Shown: in pieces, positions 1-8,922 of the stretch
Position numbering within the stretch: the stretch's first letter is position 1
Layout of the letters: every line of letters begins with the position of its first letter
Assembly (NCBI GenBank): GCA_965372745.1
Contig: CBDVDM010000002.1
Span: 70,432-134,431 of the forward strand
Reading direction: 5' to 3'
DNA from: VRUG01 sp965372745
GTDB taxonomy: Bacteria; Planctomycetota; Phycisphaerae; Sedimentisphaerales; Anaerobacaceae
Length of the DNA stretch: 64,000 nucleotides
Notes under the pieces: model-generated
Seen by the model: only the letters and a program-made list of their open reading frames with translations
Databases searched by the model: none
What the model was told of the DNA's origin: nothing
Made by a program: the position numbers and the translations under genes

Positions 1-221
1 TCAGGTCTAAAGATGCTTTCGGCACAGGAAAAACTCCATCCTTAAAAAGGTTTTGTTAATTATATTTGTACAAGCGGAGTTTACAATAAGAAAATGTTCA
101 AAACAGAAGACAGAAATCAGAATTAAGAAATTTCGTCTTTAAATTCCCGACGTCTTTTCGGAAAAACTAAATAATGTTAAATTCATTTTGTTGATTCTTC
201 GATGATTTATAATGATATAAA
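1..221. other. Intergenic, no gene seen
   Basis: No convincing coding region on either strand. The stretch is AT-rich. A short run near 107-127 resembles the gacagaaatcag-type microrepeat seen again at 17776-17853. Nothing else is recognisable. Confidence 0.6.
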
Positions 222-250
222 AAAAGGCTGGCAATTACTGCCAGCCTTTT
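222..250 (-). terminator. Rho-independent terminator of the small secreted protein gene
   Basis: A near-perfect hairpin: arms AAAAGGCTGGCA and TGCCAGCCTTTT around a 5-base loop. Read on the minus strand it is followed by a T-rich tail. It lies about 20 bp after the stop of the minus-strand gene ending at 273. Confidence 0.85.
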
Positions 251-272
251 CGTGATTTGATGTTAGATTTAT

Positions 273-617
273 CTATTGTTGCCAGTTGTTTAATAAGGGG
301 CTATCCCCATAACCATCAGAAGGATAACAAGGAAGATTGATTGGTTTGTTTTTTATAAATGCTACGTTTGATAAGTCTGATGTGCTAAAATGTTTTGTTC
401 CTCTTTTGCCTGTATATGGATTTACATTTGGATACGTACTCCAGTTATTATGAGGATTACCATCAGGGTTTGAACGATAATGTGGTTGAACATACGTCCC
501 ATTGCTGCGATAATGGCCTTGAACATGGACAGCAGCATCGGCTGCAGTAGCAGCCGCAAGAACAATCAGAACCACAGTAACAATTGACATTGACAGAAGT
601 GCAGTTAGAGTTTTCAT
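273..617 (-). CDS. Small secreted protein with GHYRSNGTYVQPHYRSNPDG repeat motif
   Basis: A 114-residue protein with a typical signal peptide (MKTLTALL, then a hydrophobic core, cleavage near ADA-AV). The mature part carries a HYRSNGTYVQPHYRSNPDGN motif and a NPYTGKRG segment, a pattern found in small exported proteins of unknown function in many bacteria. I chose the ATG at 617 over the one at 632 because AAAGGG lies at the right distance upstream and the signal peptide starts there. It is divergent from the sigma-factor gene and ends in its own hairpin terminator. The function is unknown; a cell-surface or periplasmic role is inferred from the signal peptide only. Confidence 0.75.
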   Translation of the reverse strand: MKTLTALLSMSIVTVVLIVLAAATAADAAVHVQGHYRSNGTYVQPHYRSNPDGNPHNNWSTYPNVNPYTGKRGTKHFSTSDLSNVAFIKNKPINLPCYPSDGYGDSPLLNNWQQ

Positions 618-779
618 TTTTTTCCCTTTCAAAAAATTGTTTCTATTAACTTTTTAATTTCTTTTCCTGCTCTATCTCTATCAGAGGCAAAAAATAAGTA
701 ACCGAACAAACTATTTGATATTTTTGTGAAAAAAGAGTAATATTTCCTCTAAACATTGATTTTTGGAGTGTAAAGCGGG

Positions 780-1397
780 ATGGAGAATACATTTAATCAT
801 CAAACTCAAAGGCTTGTAACGCTTGCAAAAAGTGGCGATGAGCATGCCTTAGAGCAACTTTGCCAGACTCACGGTGAACAAGTCAGGCGGATAATCAGAA
901 TGCGTATGGGTCCTGAATTACGCTCTAAAATGGAATCTATGGATTTAGTTCAGGATGCCTTTATTTCTGCCTTAAGGAGTCTGGATAACTTTACATATAA
1001 AAATGAAGGAGATTTCCTACGCTGGATCTCAAAAATAGCTGAGAATAGAATCCGTGACAATGTTGACAAAATACACGCAAACAAACGTGACATTCGCAAA
1101 GAAAAACCTCTTATAACCAATAGAACAAATACTCAAAATACATTTGTTGGAGTTAATAGCCCTATCGATGCTACTACACCGAGCTTAATAATATCAAAAC
1201 GAGAGGACTTAAATAAGCTTGAGAAGGCAATGGACAAGTTAAAGTCTGAGGACAAAGAAGTAATTAAACTAACTAAAATCGATGGGCTTTCTTGTAAACA
1301 AGTAGCGGAAAAAATGGGAAAGACTACTGATGCAACAAGGATGCTACTTTCAAGGGCAATTATGGCATTAGGCAAGAGTTTTGAGAATATAGAATGA
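780..1397 (+). CDS. ECF-type RNA polymerase sigma factor
   Basis: A 205-residue sigma-70 family protein of the planctomycete ECF type. Region 2 lies at about residues 25-95 (MDLVQDAFISALRSL, then FLRWISKIAENRIRD). Region 4, a helix-turn-helix, lies at about 147-200 (KEVIKLTKIDGLSCKQVAEKMG). A charged linker joins them. The stop overlaps the start of the following Ser/Thr kinase by four bases (ATGA), so the two are translationally coupled. In this phylum such pairs are expected to act together, with the kinase controlling the sigma factor. The regulon is not visible. Start ATG 780 has only a loose ribosome site (GGAG about 15 bp upstream, then AAGCGGG). Confidence 0.9.
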   Translation: MENTFNHQTQRLVTLAKSGDEHALEQLCQTHGEQVRRIIRMRMGPELRSKMESMDLVQDAFISALRSLDNFTYKNEGDFLRWISKIAENRIRDNVDKIHANKRDIRKEKPLITNRTNTQNTFVGVNSPIDATTPSLIISKREDLNKLEKAMDKLKSEDKEVIKLTKIDGLSCKQVAEKMGKTTDATRMLLSRAIMALGKSFENIE

Positions 1398-3814
1398 CAA
1401 AATCTGAAAACAATTCAGAGAACATTATCGAACAGGCTGTCCAGCAGTTTGTTGAAGCTCAACTCCAAGGTCAAAAACCTAATATTGATGAGTTTGTCAA
1501 GCAATACCCTGAGTTTGAAAGTCAAATAAGGCTGAGACTCCAGAACTTAGACGAAATCGACAGCCTATTCGATTGCCTTATGCAGGCAGATGACAGTAAC
1601 TTTGGCGATGCAATAAATGAACACAATCTTGTTGGACAAGAATTTGGTGAAAACAAAGAAAATATTGTCCCAACGGTAGTCGACTTCGAAGACTTAATAC
1701 CCGGTACAACCTACAATTTGAATGATAGCTTTACAGCTTCAGGTGTTCAAATAACCGGTGAGGAGTTCTTCTATTACGGTGGTAGCTCAGCAGCGGAAGG
1801 TTTTGCCAGAGTAGAAAACATCGGTGTGTCCGGAGGCACAAACAACGAACTGGCTATTCATAATCTTAATCTCAATTTTGATTTCGGAACTACCCTTGGT
1901 GGTCTTACGCTCCAATATGGTGAGTTTGGTGGTAATATCAATGTCGAAATAAATGGTGACCTGATAAATGTTGATAATTTCGCTGATATCCCCAAAACTG
2001 TTGGCGGGACTATTGTTTCAACACTAGATGAGGGTATTCCAGGAAAAAGCAGCGGAGCTATGTTTATAGTCGGCAAGATTAATTCATTTAAAATTGGTGG
2101 CCAAGAATTATGGATTGACAATATAGTACCCTCTATTGCTCCAAATCAACAATCACCAACTATACCAAAGTTCAAAATATTAAGGCAGATAGGCCAAGGT
2201 GGGATGGGGGCAGTGTTTCTTGCTAAACAAATTTCTCTTAACAGATATGTAGCTCTTAAAATCATCAGTGATGTTAGTAAAACGCAAAATAAAAGCTTGG
2301 AAAGATTCAAACGTGAAGCCAAAATAATGGCAAAGATATCTCATCCTAATATCGTACCTATCTATGAAGTTGGTCAGCAGGGACCTTATTCATATTTCGC
2401 AATGGAGTATGTTGAAGGAGTTTCTTTAGATAAGATTTTACAAAGTATTCGCAACGTACCTTCAAATGAGAAAGCAAGCGGTGTTATGCATAAATGCCTT
2501 GAATCCCAAGCAGGTATTTATGATAAAAGTTTTTTAAATGATGAAAGCTCCAAAGGTGCAGAAATCGACACGGAGTATATTTTTGAAATAAGTAAAATAA
2601 TTATTGGTATAGCTTCCGCTTTAGGTTATGCACATAAAAAAGGAATCTTGCATCGTGATGTCAAACCATCCAATATTCTCATCGCCTCTGATGGGACAGC
2701 AAAACTTGTAGATTTCGGCTTGGCAAAGGCTGAAACTCAGCAAACAATAACACTTACAGGGGAATTCTTTGGCACACCCAATTATGTTTCACCTGAACAG
2801 ATTCGCAAACCAGAAATAGTTGACCATAGAAGTGATGTCTATTCACTGGCAGCGACTTACTATGAATGTTTGACTTTACATCTGCCATTCGAGGGCAATA
2901 CTGTAAATGAAACCTTGGCAGGAATACTTTCTCATGATGTGACCCCTCCGAAAAAACATTCGCCAAGGCTTTCTACTGATTTTAATACGGTCTTACTGCA
3001 TGCTCTTGAAAAATCCCCTGAAGACAGATACCAAACTGTCGCTGAGTTCGCTGCTGATATTGGGAATGTACTGGATTTCAAACCTATCAAAGCAAAAAGG
3101 TCAAGCATTACACAAAGAACATATAAAACATTGCGTAGAAATCCATTAAAAGTCGTAGCGGTTGGCGTTATTTTATTGTTAGTTGTTTTAGGCGTTATAC
3201 TTAGCTCCATTTATATCCAAAAAAGAAATTGGGATATTTCAAGAGAGTTTTATACATCAGGTATACGTAGGTATGAATTGAACGATCTACCAGGGGCAAT
3301 AAAGTTTTTTGAAAAAGCTGTCAAGATAAATCCTAACTTTGCAGAGTCTTATTACAATATTGGAGAATGTTATTATTCTCTAAAGAAATACAACGAAGCA
3401 ATTGAAGCATACAATAATGCAATCTCAATTGACCCCGATCATGCAGCTTCTTATTGGGGTCTAGGGTTGAGTTATTATGAGTTAGAAGACTTTAAAGAGG
3501 CTGTTGATAGTTATAAAAACTCAATAAAGATCGATTCAAATAACATAGAAACACATTTAGGTTTAGGGGATTCCTATTTGGGTTTAAATTTGTATGAAGA
3601 GGCTATACACTCCTACAGACAGATTTGTAAATTTACTGATTACAAAGACCACAGTTATATTGCACTTTTAGCTGTTGTTTATGCTAAGGCTGGGAATTTT
3701 GAGGAGGCAATTAAGTGCCAGAAAGAGGCTATTGACTTGGCTGATGATGAAACAAAAACCGAATATAAAAAACGCCTTGAGGCATATGAGGCTCATAAAC
3801 ATTGGCGTGAGTAG
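1394..3814 (+). CDS. Transmembrane Ser/Thr protein kinase with extra N-terminal beta-rich domain and TPRs
   Basis: An 806-residue protein. Residues 1-65 form the short acidic N-terminal region common in planctomycete kinases (PNIDEFVKQYPEFESQIRLR). Residues ~93-245 form a glycine/asparagine-rich beta domain (VVDFEDLIPGTTYNLND to GGQELWIDNI) resembling domains of exported proteins. The kinase domain starts near 260 with the GQGGMG loop; HRD is at 420-422 with HRDVKPSN, and DFG is at 440-442, so it looks catalytically active. A single membrane helix lies at ~587-607. TPR repeats fill 615-800, predicted outside the cytoplasm. It overlaps the upstream sigma gene by four bases. The beta domain on the same side of the membrane as the kinase is odd and may be a ligand- or partner-sensing module (inference). 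Confidence 0.9.
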   Translation: MTKSENNSENIIEQAVQQFVEAQLQGQKPNIDEFVKQYPEFESQIRLRLQNLDEIDSLFDCLMQADDSNFGDAINEHNLVGQEFGENKENIVPTVVDFEDLIPGTTYNLNDSFTASGVQITGEEFFYYGGSSAAEGFARVENIGVSGGTNNELAIHNLNLNFDFGTTLGGLTLQYGEFGGNINVEINGDLINVDNFADIPKTVGGTIVSTLDEGIPGKSSGAMFIVGKINSFKIGGQELWIDNIVPSIAPNQQSPTIPKFKILRQIGQGGMGAVFLAKQISLNRYVALKIISDVSKTQNKSLERFKREAKIMAKISHPNIVPIYEVGQQGPYSYFAMEYVEGVSLDKILQSIRNVPSNEKASGVMHKCLESQAGIYDKSFLNDESSKGAEIDTEYIFEISKIIIGIASALGYAHKKGILHRDVKPSNILIASDGTAKLVDFGLAKAETQQTITLTGEFFGTPNYVSPEQIRKPEIVDHRSDVYSLAATYYECLTLHLPFEGNTVNETLAGILSHDVTPPKKHSPRLSTDFNTVLLHALEKSPEDRYQTVAEFAADIGNVLDFKPIKAKRSSITQRTYKTLRRNPLKVVAVGVILLLVVLGVILSSIYIQKRNWDISREFYTSGIRRYELNDLPGAIKFFEKAVKINPNFAESYYNIGECYYSLKKYNEAIEAYNNAISIDPDHAASYWGLGLSYYELEDFKEAVDSYKNSIKIDSNNIETHLGLGDSYLGLNLYEEAIHSYRQICKFTDYKDHSYIALLAVVYAKAGNFEEAIKCQKEAIDLADDETKTEYKKRLEAYEAHKHWRE

Positions 3815-3885
3815 CTTCTTGTTATGAAGTTAGATAAAATATAGCATAAATAAAATTATAAATTGAATATTCGATATGGACAAGG

Positions 3886-4130
3886 GAAATCCGGTAGCGA
3901 AACAACAGTCGAGTTTTGCGGGGGGTAAAACATTTAGAAATTCCCCTGCCGCAAGCAGCAGGGCTAAACGATATAAAGATTCTTCGTTCCACTCAGAATG
4001 ACACCACATAAAACCCTGCGACGTGGTCACAGGGCACAGCATTGCCCCAGCCACTCCTTCGACAAGCTCAGGACAGGCGGTGCTGGGGCTAAACGATACA
4101 GAATAAAACGCCATGTGAAACCCTTGATTG
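3886..4130. repeat. Intergenic patch of dispersed short repeats
   Basis: This gene-free stretch between the kinase gene and proA is made of short repeats of the kind scattered through such genomes. cagggctaaacgata (3959) recurs as ctggggctaaacgata (4083). A ttcttcgttccactcagaat segment lies at 3980. ccttcgacaagctcaggaca (4056-4075) recurs at 18795-18816 and, inverted, near 13987-14004. They fuse in frame to the 5' side of proA and give it a false N-terminal extension. Confidence 0.7.
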
Positions 4131-4186
4131 TTGGGATTCGATTATTTATAATCTCGTTTTTGGCAATTGCGATTGGAAGGTTTTTT

Positions 4187-5482
4187 ATGAGTGTTGCAGA
4201 GATAGCAGCGAAGGCTAAAAAGGCGTCTGTAGAGCTGGCGGCGGTTAAGGCGGATATCAAAAATGCGGCATTGGTAGAGATAGCGGAAGCTTTACAGGCC
4301 AAAGCGGATGCGATTATAGCAGCTAACCAGAGGGATTTGCAGCAGGCTAAGAAGGATAATCTGGCGGGGCCTTTATTGAAACGGCTGAAATTCGATAAGG
4401 GTAAAATAGATGCGGTTTGCGCTGGAATCGAGAGTTTGATTGGTCTGGAAGAGCCGGTAGGAAAGACGTTGAAGGCTACGGAGCTTGATAAAGGGTTGGA
4501 GCTTTATAAAGTCAGTTGTCCTGTCGGTGTGATTGGAGTGATATTCGAGTCGAGGCCTGATGCGCTTGTGCAGATATCGACGCTTTGTCTGAAGAGCGGT
4601 AATGCGGTTTTGCTGAAAGGCGGCAGTGAGGCGGCGAATACGAATAAGATACTTGCTGAGATTATTATTGAGGCAAGCGAAAGGGCGGGGCTGCCCGGCG
4701 GGTGGCTTGGATTGTTGGAGACGCGGGAGGATGTTGCGGCGATACTCGGTCTGGATGATTATGTTGATTTGATAGTGCCTCGCGGAAGTAACGAGTTTGT
4801 GCGGCATATAATGAATAATACCAATATTGCGGTATTAGGTCACGCTGATGGGATATGTCATGTGTATGTGGAATCGCAGGCTGACATTGAAATGGCGGTG
4901 CGGATAGCGGTCGATTCGAAATGTCAGTATGTTGCGGTTTGCAATGCAGCGGAGACATTACTTGTCGATGAGAAAATCGCTCAGCAGTTTTTGCCAAAAT
5001 TGAAGGTTGAACTTGATAAACAGAATGTCGAGATTCGCGGGTGTGAGAAGACGGCGGCGATTATCGATGTTAAACCGGCAAATGAGAGCGACTGGAAAAC
5101 CGAATATCTTGATTATATTCTGTCGATAAAGGTAGTAAGTGGTATTGACGAGGCGATAGAGCATATAAATAAGTATGGCTCGGGACATACCGATGCGATA
5201 GTGACAAACAATAAGGAAAAAGCGGCGATGTTTATGGATTTGGTGGATTCTGCGGATGTGTTTGTCAATTGCAGTACGCGGTTTAGTGACGGGTTCAGGT
5301 ATGGCCTGGGAGCTGAGGTCGGAGTCAGTACAAATAAGATTCATGCCCGTGGGCCGGTGGGCTTAGAGGGGCTTCTAATATATAAATGGAAATTGATTGG
5401 CAGTGGGCAGATAGTTGCCGATTATAGCGATGACGGAAAGAAATTTACGCACAGAAAAATTGATAAGGGATTCGAGATTTGA
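4187..5482 (+). CDS. proA: Glutamate-5-semialdehyde dehydrogenase (gamma-glutamyl phosphate reductase)
   Basis: ProA reduces gamma-glutamyl phosphate to glutamate-5-semialdehyde with NADPH, the second step of proline synthesis, in the cytosol. The 431-residue protein has the family's usual length. It shows the substrate/cofactor motifs VIGVIFESRPDALVQ and KSGNAVLLKGGSEA and the catalytic cysteine in AVCNAAETLLV at about residue 252. The reading frame stays open upstream to 3998, but that part is repeat DNA. I placed the start at ATG 4187, preceded by GGAAGG. proB follows with a one-base overlap, so the two are an operon in the order proA-proB, the reverse of the more common proB-proA. Confidence 0.96.
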   Translation: MSVAEIAAKAKKASVELAAVKADIKNAALVEIAEALQAKADAIIAANQRDLQQAKKDNLAGPLLKRLKFDKGKIDAVCAGIESLIGLEEPVGKTLKATELDKGLELYKVSCPVGVIGVIFESRPDALVQISTLCLKSGNAVLLKGGSEAANTNKILAEIIIEASERAGLPGGWLGLLETREDVAAILGLDDYVDLIVPRGSNEFVRHIMNNTNIAVLGHADGICHVYVESQADIEMAVRIAVDSKCQYVAVCNAAETLLVDEKIAQQFLPKLKVELDKQNVEIRGCEKTAAIIDVKPANESDWKTEYLDYILSIKVVSGIDEAIEHINKYGSGHTDAIVTNNKEKAAMFMDLVDSADVFVNCSTRFSDGFRYGLGAEVGVSTNKIHARGPVGLEGLLIYKWKLIGSGQIVADYSDDGKKFTHRKIDKGFEI

Positions 5483-6588
5483 TGCGGAATTTTGAGAATG
5501 TCAAAAAGGTCGTGGTAAAAATAGGCACAAACGTGCTGACCAGGAAAGGTACGGTCGAAATTGACGAGGCGTATATCAGGCGAATCGCAAGGCAGGTTGT
5601 CGGGCTGTTAAATAGCGGTAAGCAGGTTTTGCTTGTCAGTAGCGGTGCGATAGGTATGGGGGCTGGACAGATGGAACTTGGTGGGAAGGTGACAAATACA
5701 GAGATGTGCCAGGCATGCGCGGCGATTGGTCAGCCTTTACTGATGCAGGAGTATCGAAAGGCGTTTTTGAAACACTCTGTCAAGGTCGCACAGGTTCTGC
5801 TTACGACAGATGTTCTTAATAACCGCAAAAGCTATCTGAATCTGCGTAACTCGATTGAGACGCTGTTGAAACTCGGGGTGGTACCGATTATCAATGAAAA
5901 TGACAGCGTAAGTACCGAAGAAATCGGGTCTGCGTTTGGTGACAATGATAAATTGAGCGCATTGGTAGCCAGTAAAATCGATGCCGACCTGCTGATAATA
6001 CTGAGCGATATTGATGGGCTTTATAATAAAGACCCGCGAAAATTTAAAGACGCCAGCAGGATAAGCGAGGTGTATGAGATAACTCCGAGCATAGTAAAAA
6101 CGGCAGGCGGCAAGGGAAGTAAACATGCCAAAGGCGGGATGAAAACCAAGATAGAGGCTGCGAAGATTGCGGCCAATGCTGGCTGTCGGATTGTTTTGGC
6201 CAATGGCCGAGAGAGAGATGTAATCGGTCGCATAATGGCGGGGGCGGATATTGGCACGGTGTTTATGCCTAAGCGAAAACTTAGTAATCGCAGCAGATGG
6301 ATATTGAACAGCAGTGCAGCTGGCGTGATAAGTATTGATGATGGGGCGGTGAAGGCGGTACGCAGCCGCAAGAGTCTGCTGCCCAGCGGGATAACAGCGG
6401 TCAAGGGGAATTTCCAGGCTGGTGCGGTAGTGATGCTGAATGAAACAGCCAAGGCTGTGACGAATTTCAGCAGCAGTGAGTTGAAACAATTAGCGGGTAA
6501 GCACAGTACCCAGATAAAAAAGATATTAGGAGCCGGCCGACGAGACGTTGTGGCGATACCGGAAGACATCGTGGTCATTGACTATTGA
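5482..6588 (+). CDS. proB: Glutamate 5-kinase with C-terminal PUA domain
   Basis: ProB phosphorylates glutamate to gamma-glutamyl phosphate, the committed and usually proline-inhibited step of proline synthesis. The 368-residue protein has the amino-acid kinase fold at residues 1-255 (VVKIGTNVLTR, LVSSGAIGMGAG, PIINENDSV, FGDNDKLSALVA) and a PUA domain from about 275 to the end, the usual bacterial layout. The ATG at 5482 overlaps the proA stop (TGATG). A TTG three bases upstream is possible but less likely. Translation is probably coupled to proA. No terminator is seen before the tRNA-Leu gene 45 bp downstream. Confidence 0.96.
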   Translation: MRNFENVKKVVVKIGTNVLTRKGTVEIDEAYIRRIARQVVGLLNSGKQVLLVSSGAIGMGAGQMELGGKVTNTEMCQACAAIGQPLLMQEYRKAFLKHSVKVAQVLLTTDVLNNRKSYLNLRNSIETLLKLGVVPIINENDSVSTEEIGSAFGDNDKLSALVASKIDADLLIILSDIDGLYNKDPRKFKDASRISEVYEITPSIVKTAGGKGSKHAKGGMKTKIEAAKIAANAGCRIVLANGRERDVIGRIMAGADIGTVFMPKRKLSNRSRWILNSSAAGVISIDDGAVKAVRSRKSLLPSGITAVKGNFQAGAVVMLNETAKAVTNFSSSELKQLAGKHSTQIKKILGAGRRDVVAIPEDIVVIDY

Positions 6589-6633
6589 CAATTTACTATT
6601 TTCTATTTATTATTTTACAGTTGTTTCACACAA

Positions 6634-6717
6634 GCCGAAGTGGCGGAATTGGCAGACGCGCGGGATTCAAAATCCCGTCCTGGCGACAGGGTGTGGGTTC
6701 AATTCCCACCTTCGGCA
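6634..6717 (+). tRNA. tRNA-Leu (anticodon CAA)
   Basis: A full cloverleaf can be drawn. The acceptor arms are GCCGAAG / CTTCGGC with discriminator A. The D arm contains GGCGGAATTGGCAGAC. The anticodon stem is CGGGA/TCCCG with loop TTCAAAA, giving anticodon CAA. A long class II variable arm follows, then a T arm with GGTTCAATTCC. At 84 bases with a long variable arm it fits tRNA-Leu. CCA is not encoded. Confidence 0.95.
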
Positions 6718-6805
6718 ATTGTCTCGTCGCTCGTATCTCGTGAAGCGTATCTCGTTGGAAGTTTAAAATTTAAACCTGTCCTCGAGCAAAGCGAAGGAGT
6801 GCAAA

Positions 6806-7522
6806 GTGCAAAACCACAACTCATCAAACAATCTTAACCCGCAGCAAAAACCCAAATTAAAGGCAACTCTTTTGACATGCGCGGAGGGCAGGCTTTTATT
6901 GACAGGAGTGGCAATGGCGTTTATGTACACTTTATGGCTTGGGATGAAGTTGCTCTTTTCTCCGGAGGCTTCGCAGGTTCTCATTGGCATGACCGCAACA
7001 CAAATCATGTTTGGACGAGCCGCTGGAATGGCATTTGGATATTCACTCGGACTTGGACACTCGACGGTCATCACGGTATCAATGGTAATTGAAACAATAC
7101 TCGTTCTTATTTTTTATCCGTTATTTGTCTTTAGCTGGCAGCATCTATTGACAATCAAATGGCTCAAGAACATATTCGAACGCACCCGCAAGACCGCTGA
7201 AAGTCGTAAAGGCTTTGTAAAAAAATACGGTATCATGGGCCTCTTTGTTTTTGTCTGGTTTCCTTTCTGGATGACAGGCCCTGTAGTGGGATGTGTAATT
7301 GGTTTTCTGATTGGACTGCGCACCTGGGTCAACATGACGGCTGTACTGGCAGGGACCTATTTAGCGATATTTGGGTGGGCATTTTTTCTTCGCCAAGTGC
7401 ATGAACAGGTGGCCTCGTATAGTTCATACGCTGCAATGGTTCTGTTGGCACTTTTACTCATTATTATTATTGCAGCGCATTTCCTGCACCGGAGCCGTTA
7501 TCAAAACAAACACAAGATGTAA
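6806..7522 (+). CDS. Integral membrane protein, small multidrug-export-like family
   Basis: A 238-residue hydrophobic protein with about five or six membrane helices. The central segment with YGIMGLFVFVWFPFWMTGP and GCVIGFLIGL resembles the family annotated as putative small multidrug export protein (PF06695), a name without a firmly proven function. It starts at GTG 6806 behind a good AAGGAG six bases upstream; that ribosome site lies inside a dispersed-repeat-like stretch (cgagcaaagcgaaggag). It stands alone between the tRNA-Leu gene and a convergent minus-strand operon. The family call is from pattern memory and should be checked with a profile search. Confidence 0.7.
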   Translation: MQNHNSSNNLNPQQKPKLKATLLTCAEGRLLLTGVAMAFMYTLWLGMKLLFSPEASQVLIGMTATQIMFGRAAGMAFGYSLGLGHSTVITVSMVIETILVLIFYPLFVFSWQHLLTIKWLKNIFERTRKTAESRKGFVKKYGIMGLFVFVWFPFWMTGPVVGCVIGFLIGLRTWVNMTAVLAGTYLAIFGWAFFLRQVHEQVASYSSYAAMVLLALLLIIIIAAHFLHRSRYQNKHKM

Positions 7523-7607
7523 CTTGCCACTATTGCCTAAGGGCTTAGAGCATTTCAAGTTTGCCTGTCTTGTCGTCATTACGCCATAAACATGAACACT
7601 CAATCTT

Positions 7608-7703
7608 TCATTGCTCTAGTGCTTTTTTCTGTCTCACACTAAGAGTTCGCATAAATCTTTTTCTTTTTCGCTCAGCTTTTCTCTTTTGTTTAGCTCTACC
7701 CAT
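7608..7703 (-). CDS. Possible 31-residue highly basic microprotein
   Basis: A short frame on the minus strand encodes MGRAKQKRKAERKRKRFM and a further 13 residues ending KKALEQ. About half the residues are Lys or Arg. It has a good ribosome site (CAGGAG, five to six bases before the ATG). It lies between two convergent transcription units, downstream of nifS. The composition suggests RNA, ribosome or DNA contact, but I recognise no family. The sequence is too short to prove coding; conservation in relatives would decide. Confidence 0.4.
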   Translation of the reverse strand: MGRAKQKRKAERKRKRFMRTLSVRQKKALEQ

Positions 7704-7761
7704 TTTTACTCCTGACTAAATTTTTGTATTCAATATAACGTTCAAAATCATAATCTATTTT

Positions 7762-8919
7762 TCATTTTTTCACAAACGGTGAAAGTTCGCGGAGGCGGTT
7801 AATTACAGGGGGGATTTTTTCAATTGCGAAATCAACTTCCTGTTCGGTGTTGTAGCAGGACAGGCTAAACCGTATCGAGCCGTGAGCGGCGGTGAAGGGT
7901 ATGCCCATTGCACGCAGGACATGTGACGGTTCGAGTGAACCTGAGGTGCAGGCAGAACCCGAAGAGGCGCAAATGCCGAATTTATCGAGCATGAGCAGAA
8001 TGGATTCGCCCTCGATGTATTCGAAGCTGATATTGCTGGTATTTGGAAGGCGGTTTTCAACGTCGCCGTTGACCATGCAGTCGGGGCAGATCTTCAGGAT
8101 TGCGGTTTCGAGTTTGTCACGCAGGGCTTTTACGCGGTTGTTTTCGTCTTCTATATTCCGGGCGGCAAGTTCGCAGGCTTTTCCCAAGCCTGCAATTCCG
8201 GGGACATTTTCAGTGCCGGCGCGACGGCCTGACTCCTGGTGGCCTCCCTGCATGAATGGGGCAAGGCGAGTTCCTTTTTTGACATAGAGAGCGCCGATGC
8301 CTTTCGGGGCATGGAGTTTGTGGCCTGAAAGACTTAGCATATCTATCGGGCTGTCAGTGAGATTTAATGGTATTTTGCCGACGGCTTGTACGGCATCGGT
8401 GTGAAAGATGATGCCTTTATCTGTGACCATTTCAGCGATTTTCTTTAGGGGGAAGATAGTGCCGGTTTCATTGTTGGCGTACATGATAGTGACAATGGCG
8501 GTGTCGTCATCGAGAGCATCTTCGAGCATGCCCAGGTCGAGCCGGCCTGTTTTATCGACACCTATTTCGACGATTTCATAGCCTTGACTTTCGAGTTCTC
8601 TGCATGTGGCGAGAACGGCGGGGTGCTCGACGCGTGAGGTTATGATTTTTCTTTTGTCCGGCAATGTAGTGAGGGCGCTTTTTATTGCGGTGTTGTCGGA
8701 TTCGGTGCCGCAGGAGGTAAAAATTATTTCGCCCGGGTTACATCCGAGCAGGTCGGCGACCTGCCGGCGTGCTTTTTTTATGTTATGGCCTACCTGTCCG
8801 CCAAAGGTGTGCATGCTTGAGGGATTGCCATAAAGGTCACAGAAAAAGGGCCTGATTTCCTCGGCAACTTCTTCGGCTACCTTTGTTGTTGCATTGTTGT
8901 CAAAATAGATGGTATCCAT
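7762..8919 (-). CDS. nifS: Cysteine desulfurase, NifS/IscS family
   Basis: A PLP enzyme that takes sulfur from cysteine and passes a persulfide to the scaffold NifU. The 385-residue length fits the family. The PLP lysine lies in SLSGHKLHAPKG at about residue 201, and the persulfide cysteine in SSGSACTSGS at about 324. HTDAVQAVGK and YFDNNATT are further family signatures. It begins three bases after the nifU stop with AAAGGA in the junction, and is the last gene of the cysK-cysE-nadA-metY-nifU-nifS operon. No nitrogenase genes are in view, so a general Fe-S assembly role is more likely than nitrogen fixation; iscS would be an equally fair name. Confidence 0.93.
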   Translation of the reverse strand: MDTIYFDNNATTKVAEEVAEEIRPFFCDLYGNPSSMHTFGGQVGHNIKKARRQVADLLGCNPGEIIFTSCGTESDNTAIKSALTTLPDKRKIITSRVEHPAVLATCRELESQGYEIVEIGVDKTGRLDLGMLEDALDDDTAIVTIMYANNETGTIFPLKKIAEMVTDKGIIFHTDAVQAVGKIPLNLTDSPIDMLSLSGHKLHAPKGIGALYVKKGTRLAPFMQGGHQESGRRAGTENVPGIAGLGKACELAARNIEDENNRVKALRDKLETAILKICPDCMVNGDVENRLPNTSNISFEYIEGESILLMLDKFGICASSGSACTSGSLEPSHVLRAMGIPFTAAHGSIRFSLSCYNTEQEVDFAIEKIPPVINRLRELSPFVKK

Positions 8920-8922
8920 TTT

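Noticed and set aside
3998..4186. 63-codon N-terminal extension of proA
   Set aside because: It is translated dispersed-repeat DNA; the family start and ribosome site are at 4187.
5737..6489. A 250-codon open frame antisense to proB
   Set aside because: No motif, composition typical of a reverse-complement shadow, and proB is certain.
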